The position numbers were made by a program, and so were the translations under genes. The notes under the pieces are model-generated. The model was given only the letters and a program-made list of their open reading frames with translations, was not told the origin of the DNA and did no database searches. A stretch of DNA of 64,000 nucleotides from Nocardia sp. NBC_01327 (GTDB taxonomy: Bacteria > Actinomycetota > Actinomycetes > Mycobacteriales > Mycobacteriaceae), in assembly GCF_035958815.1 (NCBI RefSeq), contig NZ_CP108383.1:2294001-2358000 (forward strand), in the 5' to 3' direction. Position 1 is the first letter of the stretch. Each line of letters begins with the position of its first letter. Shown in pieces: positions 59,271 to 64,000 of the stretch.

Positions 59271-60914
59271 ATGCCGGATCACCGTCGACACGCTCGTAAA
59301 CCCGCGCCGCGCCGTAAACCCGCACGGTCTCGCCGTGTGAGCGCGCCTCCCAGCACCTCCGAGCGCCGGCTGCGCCTGGCAGGCCGCGCGTTCGTCGCGC
59401 TGGTGGCGCTGGTGGTCGTGATCGGAACGGGAGCGGCCTGGCGCGGGTACCACGATGTCGTCGCGGGCGTGACCACCTCGGGCGCCCTGGGTGATGCGCC
59501 GAAGTCGGACGGCAAGGATCAGAACATCCTCATCATGGGGCTGGACAGCCGCCTCGACGAGCAGGGAAAACCGCTGCCGCAGGATATGTACGACGCGCTG
59601 CACGCCGGTGACGACAGTGTCGGCGGCTACAACTCGAATGTGCTGATCCTGATCCACATTCCGGGTGACGGCTCGAAGGCGACGGGCATTTCCATTCCCC
59701 GCGACGACTATGTGCAACTGGCGACCGCCGCGTGCGCCCAGGCGCCGTGCAAGGGCAAGATCAAGCAGGCGTACGGACTGGCCTACGACCTGGCCAAGAC
59801 CAAGCTGGAGGCCGCCGGCGTCAAAGACCTGGACCTCGAGCAGCAGGCTCGTGAGGTGGGCCGCAAGGCCGAGATCGATACCGTGCGAGCCTTTCTCGGC
59901 GGTGTGACGGTCGACCATTTCGTCGAGGTGACACTGGTGGCGTTCTTCCAGCTCGCGCAGGTGGTGCAGCCGATCACGGTCTGCCTGAACGAGAACACCT
60001 CCGATAATTTCTCCGGCGCCGACTTCCACAAGGGCAAACAGGATATCGACGCCTCGCAGGCCATGGCCTTCGTGCGGCAGCGCCGTGATCCGGACCCGGA
60101 TCTCAATTTCACCGATCTCGATCGCACCCGGCGGCAGCAGGCGTTCATCGTCTCGCTCATGCACAGCCTGCAGAGCTCCGGGGCCATGTCCAATCCGAGC
60201 CGACTACGCGATCTGCTGAATGTGGCCAAGCAGAACATCGCGATCGACGACAAGCTGGATCTGGCGTCGTTCGCTCAGCACGCGTCCGCGCTGACCTCGG
60301 GCGGAATATCGCTGTTCACGCTGCCGGTCAAGGACTTCGGTACCGACGACGCGGGGGAGGACATCAATATCGTCGATGTCAGCGAGATTCGGGCCATTGC
60401 GCACAATCTGCTCAGCGGGTCCGGTTCGGGCACAACCACGAGCACGACGACAACATCGGCCACGCCCACCAATATCGCCGCGGCCGCCGGGGTCACGCTG
60501 AACGTGGTGAACAGCACCGGCACAACAGGTCTGGCCGCCCGCGTCGCGGACTCCTTCACCGCCTTGGGGTTCACCCGCGGCACGGTGGAGACCGGCGCGA
60601 ATCTCAGCAACAGCACCATCACCTACGGTCGTGGCGCCGATGCCGCGGCGTCGGGGCTCGCCGACAAGCTCGGCATTACCGCGACCAAGTCGACCTCGGT
60701 GGACTCGGGGACGGTGCAGCTGACCATCGGAACCGATCTGACCAGCTCGGGGCCGATCGCCGATCTGGCCAAGTCGACCGATGACAGCACGACCGCCACC
60801 ACGACCACCGTCCCGCCGCCGCCTCCGGTGTCGGCCACCGCGACCGGCAGCAAGGCGCCCGCTCCCACCGATCTGTCCAATATGGATGCGGACGGCATTC
60901 CCTGCGTCAAATAG
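59271..60914 (+). CDS. LCP (LytR-CpsA-Psr) family cell-wall ligase with LytR_C domain
   Basis: A 547-residue membrane protein. A basic cytoplasmic tail and one membrane helix (RAFVALVALVVVIGTGAAW, about residues 42-62) precede the LCP domain (about 80-330) with NILIMGLDSR, ISIPRDDYV (its Arg and Asp bind the polyprenyl-phosphate headgroup and metal) and AMAFVRQRRDPDPDLNFTDL, then a LytR_C domain (about 405-490) and a Pro/Thr-rich tail. In mycolata LCP proteins attach arabinogalactan to peptidoglycan. It follows the Rv2474c-like gene by 21 bases. Confidence 0.92.
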   Translation: MPDHRRHARKPAPRRKPARSRRVSAPPSTSERRLRLAGRAFVALVALVVVIGTGAAWRGYHDVVAGVTTSGALGDAPKSDGKDQNILIMGLDSRLDEQGKPLPQDMYDALHAGDDSVGGYNSNVLILIHIPGDGSKATGISIPRDDYVQLATAACAQAPCKGKIKQAYGLAYDLAKTKLEAAGVKDLDLEQQAREVGRKAEIDTVRAFLGGVTVDHFVEVTLVAFFQLAQVVQPITVCLNENTSDNFSGADFHKGKQDIDASQAMAFVRQRRDPDPDLNFTDLDRTRRQQAFIVSLMHSLQSSGAMSNPSRLRDLLNVAKQNIAIDDKLDLASFAQHASALTSGGISLFTLPVKDFGTDDAGEDINIVDVSEIRAIAHNLLSGSGSGTTTSTTTTSATPTNIAAAAGVTLNVVNSTGTTGLAARVADSFTALGFTRGTVETGANLSNSTITYGRGADAAASGLADKLGITATKSTSVDSGTVQLTIGTDLTSSGPIADLAKSTDDSTTATTTTVPPPPPVSATATGSKAPAPTDLSNMDADGIPCVK

Positions 60915-60954
60915 CGTCCATTTCGCGGAGCTGTTGCGGGACCGAGCCCTTCGC

Positions 60955-61272
60955 TCAGTGCACGCCGAGCATTCGCAATCCGGCGGTGACCACGGCGGCG
61001 GCGAGAATTACCAGCAATAGTGGCGCGCGCCGCCAGGCCAGCACCGCGGCGACGAGAACCCCTGCGGGGAGCGCGAATCCGATCTTGCCGCTGCCGGAGG
61101 GCATGAGCGTTGTGACGGCCAGCGCGGTCAGCAGCACGATGGAGGCGATCTCCAGCAGCTTGATCGTGCGCGGCGAAATCTGCACGCGTTTGCGCAATGC
61201 GGGTCCCGCGAATCGGAATGCGAAGGTGCCCACGGCAAGTGCGCAGACACCCGCGAGGAGTGTGCTTGTCAT
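60955..61272 (-). CDS. azlD: AzlD-type small subunit of branched-chain amino acid exporter
   Basis: A 105-residue protein with about four membrane helices (LLAGVCALAVGTFAFRFAGP, and LEIASIVLLTALAVTTLMPS), matching AzlD. With AzlC it exports branched-chain amino acids or analogues. Its ATG follows directly on the azlC stop, so the two are co-translated. Same direction as azlC and downstream of it. Confidence 0.85.
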   Translation of the reverse strand: MTSTLLAGVCALAVGTFAFRFAGPALRKRVQISPRTIKLLEIASIVLLTALAVTTLMPSGSGKIGFALPAGVLVAAVLAWRRAPLLLVILAAAVVTAGLRMLGVH

Positions 61273-61980
61273 CTATGCGGCCTCTACGGCATCAGCGGGG
61301 ACGTTCTCGGCGGCACCGGCGCGCCGGACGACCAGCAGCACCGCGGTCAGCGCGAGCAGTACCGGCAGCCCGGCTCCCAGGAAGGGTGTGGTGACCGCCG
61401 CGACGGCAGCGCCGGCGAGAGCGGCTGTGCGGGTGAGGGGTTCGCGCAGCGCCGGGAGCACGAGGGTGACCAGCACCGCGGGGAAGACCGCGTCCAATCC
61501 GAAGGCACTGGGATTCGGCACGACCGAGCCGAGCGCCGCACCCACCGCCGCTCCGATCGGCCATGCCGTCAGTACGGCGAGGCCGCACAGCCAATAGGCG
61601 GCCCGGCGGCGCGGGCGGTCGGGCTGGGCCAGCGCCATGGCAACGGATTCGTCGTTCATGACGTGCGTGCCGAGCAGTCGCCGCCACCCGGTGCCGACCA
61701 CATCGGGCACGGAGAGCCCGTAGGGGAGGTGCCGCGCATTGACCAGCAGACCGGCCAGCACCGCGGCGACCAGACTGCCGCCCGCGGTCAGAATGCCGAT
61801 GAAGACGAACTCCGAGCCGCCCGCGACCACGGCCACGCTGAGCAGTATGGGTAGCCAGGTCGGGAATCCGGAGGTGACGGTGGTGGCGCCGTAGGAGACG
61901 CCGATCATGGCGACTGCCAGGCAGATCGCCGCGATACCGGTGAGAGCACCCCGATCCAGTGTTCGCCATATCGAACGCAT
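61273..61980 (-). CDS. azlC: AzlC-type branched-chain amino acid exporter
   Basis: A 235-residue membrane protein of the AzlC family (about seven helices). Characteristic tracts are ICLAVAMIGVSYGATTVTSG, VVAGGSEFVFIGILTAGG and LLVNARHLPYGLSVPDV. The pair azlCD with a divergent XRE-cupin regulator is a standard arrangement in actinobacteria. The start is preceded by a duplicated initiation region (separate entry). Confidence 0.88.
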   Translation of the reverse strand: MRSIWRTLDRGALTGIAAICLAVAMIGVSYGATTVTSGFPTWLPILLSVAVVAGGSEFVFIGILTAGGSLVAAVLAGLLVNARHLPYGLSVPDVVGTGWRRLLGTHVMNDESVAMALAQPDRPRRRAAYWLCGLAVLTAWPIGAAVGAALGSVVPNPSAFGLDAVFPAVLVTLVLPALREPLTRTAALAGAAVAAVTTPFLGAGLPVLLALTAVLLVVRRAGAAENVPADAVEAA

Positions 61981-62002
61981 GTTGTCTATATTGAACGCAT
62001 GT
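61968..62002 (-). repeat. Duplicated azlC initiation region with a 4-codon upstream ORF
   Basis: ATATCGAACGCATGT (61968-61982) and ATATTGAACGCATGT (61988-62002) differ in one base. On the minus strand this gives a second ATG at 62000 that reads MRSI and then stops, while the real azlC begins MRSIWRTL. The duplicated segment may also be an operator for the divergent XRE-cupin protein. Confidence 0.55.
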
Positions 62003-62055
62003 CGCCCGGTTAGTCAAAGGGGTAGCGGTGACGCCGGGTACTGTGTGAATCCGAT

Positions 62056-62628
62056 ATGACCGTGTCCGACAGCTCCTCGTCCGCATCCCCGCAGGAGGCG
62101 ATAGCCGCCGCCCTGCGTCGTGAACGCGCCCGCTCCGGGCTCTCGCTCACCGAGGTCGCGCGCCGCGCCGGAATCGCGAAATCCACACTCTCGCAACTGG
62201 AGTCGGGTGCGGGCAATCCGAGCATCGAAACCCTGTGGGCGCTGTGCACCGCGCTCGACATTCCGTTCTCGCGACTGCTCGATCCGCCGCGCCCGGCGGT
62301 GCAGGTGATCCGCGCGGGTGAGGGCGCACAGCTCGCCTCCTCGCAGTCGGAGTACCGGACCACGCTGCTGGCCGCGTCCCCGCCCACTGCCCGGCGCGAT
62401 ATCTACCGCATTACCGCCGAACCCGGCCACCCCCGGGACTCGGATCCGCACAGTCGCGGCGTGGTCGAGCACATTGTGCTGGGTGCGGGCCTCGCCAAGG
62501 CCGGCCCCGCCGACGCTCCCGTGGAACTGCAGCCCGGCGACTACATCTGCTACCCCGGTGATATGCCCCACGTCTTCGAGGCGCTGGTCCCCGGCACCTG
62601 GGCGCTGCTCGTCAGCGAATACAGCTGA
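62056..62628 (+). CDS. XRE regulator with C-terminal cupin domain
   Basis: A 190-residue protein. The XRE HTH (about residues 15-72) has LRRERARSGLSLTEVARRAG and IAKSTLSQLESGAGNPSIET; the cupin domain (about 110-188) has HSRGVVEHIVLGAGLA and LQPGDYICYPGDMPHVFEAL. It should sense a small ligand through the cupin and control the divergent azlCD genes. The ATG at 62056 fits the family start. Confidence 0.9.
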   Translation: MTVSDSSSSASPQEAIAAALRRERARSGLSLTEVARRAGIAKSTLSQLESGAGNPSIETLWALCTALDIPFSRLLDPPRPAVQVIRAGEGAQLASSQSEYRTTLLAASPPTARRDIYRITAEPGHPRDSDPHSRGVVEHIVLGAGLAKAGPADAPVELQPGDYICYPGDMPHVFEALVPGTWALLVSEYS

Positions 62629-62643
62629 CCCGAACGCTCGGGG

Positions 62644-63333
62644 CTAGGCCGCGCCCTCGCCGAGGTACTGCAGCCAGGTGGGATCCAATTCCGAACTGGC
62701 AGTGAGCAATCGCCAGTGCGGGCCCTTGGGCGACACCAGTTGATGGTGCAGGGTCCAGCCCAGCTCGCTGAGCATCTTGTCCGCCTTGCGGTGATTGCAC
62801 GGCGCGCACGAGGCGACGCAGTTTTCCCACGTGTGCGGCCCACCGCGACTGCGCGGAATCACATGGTCGATGGTCTCGGCCTTGCCGCCGCAGTAGGCGC
62901 AGCGATACCGATCGCGATGCATGAGCGCGGCGCGGGTCATGGGCACGCGGGCGCGATAGGGGACGTGCACGTAATTGCGTAGTCGGATCACCGAGGGCAG
63001 CGCGACCGAGGTGCCGGCGGAGTGCACAACCGGGCCTTCGGGATTGTCGTGCACGGTCTGGGCTTTGTCACAGATCAGGAGCACGACCGCGCGGCGCGCG
63101 GAAAGGGCGGTGAGGGGTTCGTACGTGGCGTTCAAAAGCAGAACGCGGCTCTTCGACCAGCTCATGCCGGGCGGGGCTTCGGGCGGTTGATGCGCGTGGT
63201 CAGCATGGGCGCCCGAGTGATAGTCGGACAAGATGTGCAGCGGAGTAGCCCCCGACCCACGATTGTGGACGTCGGCGGGCTGGAGTTGTCGATGCGTGCG
63301 CGCCTCGTGCCGGGCGCTGTGCCGCTGCTTCAT
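62644..63333 (-). CDS. HNH endonuclease family protein (Rv2469c-like)
   Basis: A 229-residue protein. The C-terminal part has the HNH layout: CAYCGGKAETIDHVIPRSRG, then NCVASCAPCNHRKADK, with two CxxC zinc pairs and DH. The middle (SRVLLLNATYEPLTALSARR) is typical of actinobacterial members, where a conserved YEPL tract precedes the nuclease. The ATG at 63333, after GGGGTAGG, gives a length close to Rv2469c; an ATG at 63165 would remove 56 residues. The function in mycobacteria is not established. Confidence 0.82.
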   Translation of the reverse strand: MKQRHSARHEARTHRQLQPADVHNRGSGATPLHILSDYHSGAHADHAHQPPEAPPGMSWSKSRVLLLNATYEPLTALSARRAVVLLICDKAQTVHDNPEGPVVHSAGTSVALPSVIRLRNYVHVPYRARVPMTRAALMHRDRYRCAYCGGKAETIDHVIPRSRGGPHTWENCVASCAPCNHRKADKMLSELGWTLHHQLVSPKGPHWRLLTASSELDPTWLQYLGEGAA

Positions 63334-63524
63334 GGGCCTACCCCGCGTTCGTGTTCGTCCGATGATGTGGTATCTCGGCAGACTGCCACCCAGTTGACCA
63401 TGGAATCGCGCACATTGCACGGTGATTTCGCACATTGTCGGGCACAAACGGATGAACGGGACGTGACGGTATGGAACGGTCCCGAAACCGGCCCGCGCAG
63501 CCGCTCCGGCGGGTCGAGGGCAGA

Positions 63525-63938
63525 ATGGACGCCGTGACTTCGGGCGAGCAAACGACAACATCTTTTTACGAGGCCGTGGGCGGGGCCGAGACCTTCCAGC
63601 GGCTGGTTGCTGCGTTTTATCGCGAGGTGGCGGCGGACGAGGTGCTGCGGCCGCTCTACCCCGAAGCGGACCTGGGTCCGGCCGAGCGGCGGCTGCGCAT
63701 GTTCCTCGAGCAGTACTGGGGCGGCCCGCGCACCTACGGTGAGGAGCGCGGCCATCCGCGGCTGCGCATGCGGCACCATCCGTTCACGATCGGCCCGATC
63801 GAGCGGGACGCCTGGCTGCGCGCCATGCACATCGCGGTGGCCGAGATCGAGCCCGCCGTCCTCGATGACCAGCACCGCAGGCAGCTGCTCGACTATCTGG
63901 AGATGGCCGCCAATTCGCTCATGAACTCGCCCATCTGA
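63525..63938 (+). CDS. glbO: Group II truncated haemoglobin
   Basis: A 137-residue truncated haemoglobin of the GlbO type. It shows [25 protein letters not shown] with the B10 Tyr, [10 protein letters not shown] with the CD1 Tyr, and [10 protein letters not shown] with the proximal His, followed by DAWLRAMH with the G8 Trp. These are the full set of GlbO active-site residues. Such globins bind O2 tightly and have been linked to membrane respiration and peroxide handling. The ATG at 63525 follows GAGGG. It is the right-most complete gene. Confidence 0.92.
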   Translation: MDAVTSGEQTTTSFYEAVGGAETFQRLVAAFYREVAADEVLRPLYPEADLGPAERRLRMFLEQYWGGPRTYGEERGHPRLRMRHHPFTIGPIERDAWLRAMHIAVAEIEPAVLDDQHRRQLLDYLEMAANSLMNSPI

Positions 63939-64000
63939 ATTCGTCTCGCAGAAGCTGTAGGCCCCCAGAGCCTTTCCGGTCCGACCAATCGCCCGCTGAT

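Overview
The window is high-GC DNA from a Corynebacteriales (mycolata) actinobacterium, most likely Nocardia or a close relative. The order at 50.6-59.2 kb (ssb, ettA, NAD-specific glutamate dehydrogenase, thioesterase, small conserved protein), followed by an HNH nuclease and a GlbO-type globin near 63 kb, matches the Rv2478c-Rv2469c/GlbO neighbourhood known from Mycobacterium tuberculosis. No database could be searched, so all identifications rest on motifs and family knowledge.

Left chromosomal part (1-29.7 kb). It starts with the cut end of a small Ala-rich protein and a HAD-like gene remnant, then a membrane Ser/Thr kinase. A compact alkanesulfonate operon follows (ssuC-ssuB-ssuA-ssuD, 3.0-6.7 kb): uptake of sulfonates and FMNH2-dependent release of sulfite. 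Next come a secreted 5'-nucleotidase, an MpaB-type oxygenase with a divergent TetR, an HD protein, a block of tandem repeats and a LysR regulator. The 13.7-16.7 kb segment is a signalling island with two GAF-ANTAR proteins and two small paralogues that look like histidine-kinase dimerisation domains without the phospho-acceptor histidine. Then come TetR pairs, a FabH-type ketosynthase with its operators, a MarR-controlled dehydrogenase/membrane pair, an ammonium transporter, a SigB/F-type sigma factor, and a run of metabolic genes (CEO synthase-like, WYL regulator, DinB, RidA).

Integrated element (29,781-47,307, about 17.5 kb). It lies in a tRNA-Arg(UCU) gene and is bounded by 43-bp identical att cores inside a roughly 120-bp collinear imperfect repeat. 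Its tyrosine integrase sits beside the intact tRNA. The content is that of an actinomycete integrative and conjugative element (AICE): an FtsK/TraB translocase (apparently frameshifted), a DUF2637/Spd-like membrane protein, a replication-relaxation protein, an SSB, a long series of overlapping small genes read leftwards, a Nudix gene resembling the pSAM2 Pif immunity factor next to an HTH regulator, a roughly 1-kb imperfect palindrome that may be an origin or transfer locus, and a low-GC cargo gene. That cargo protein joins an XRE DNA-binding domain, a DUF4145-like domain, an intact PD-(D/E)XK nuclease and a helicase whose DEAH and arginine-finger motifs are lost. It is the best candidate here for an undescribed system.

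Right chromosomal part (47.3-64 kb). It carries a CopD-CtaG membrane fusion, a PLP-dependent dehydratase, the conserved ssb-ettA-gdh-thioesterase cluster, an LCP cell-wall ligase, AzlCD with a divergent XRE-cupin regulator, an HNH endonuclease and a group II truncated haemoglobin.
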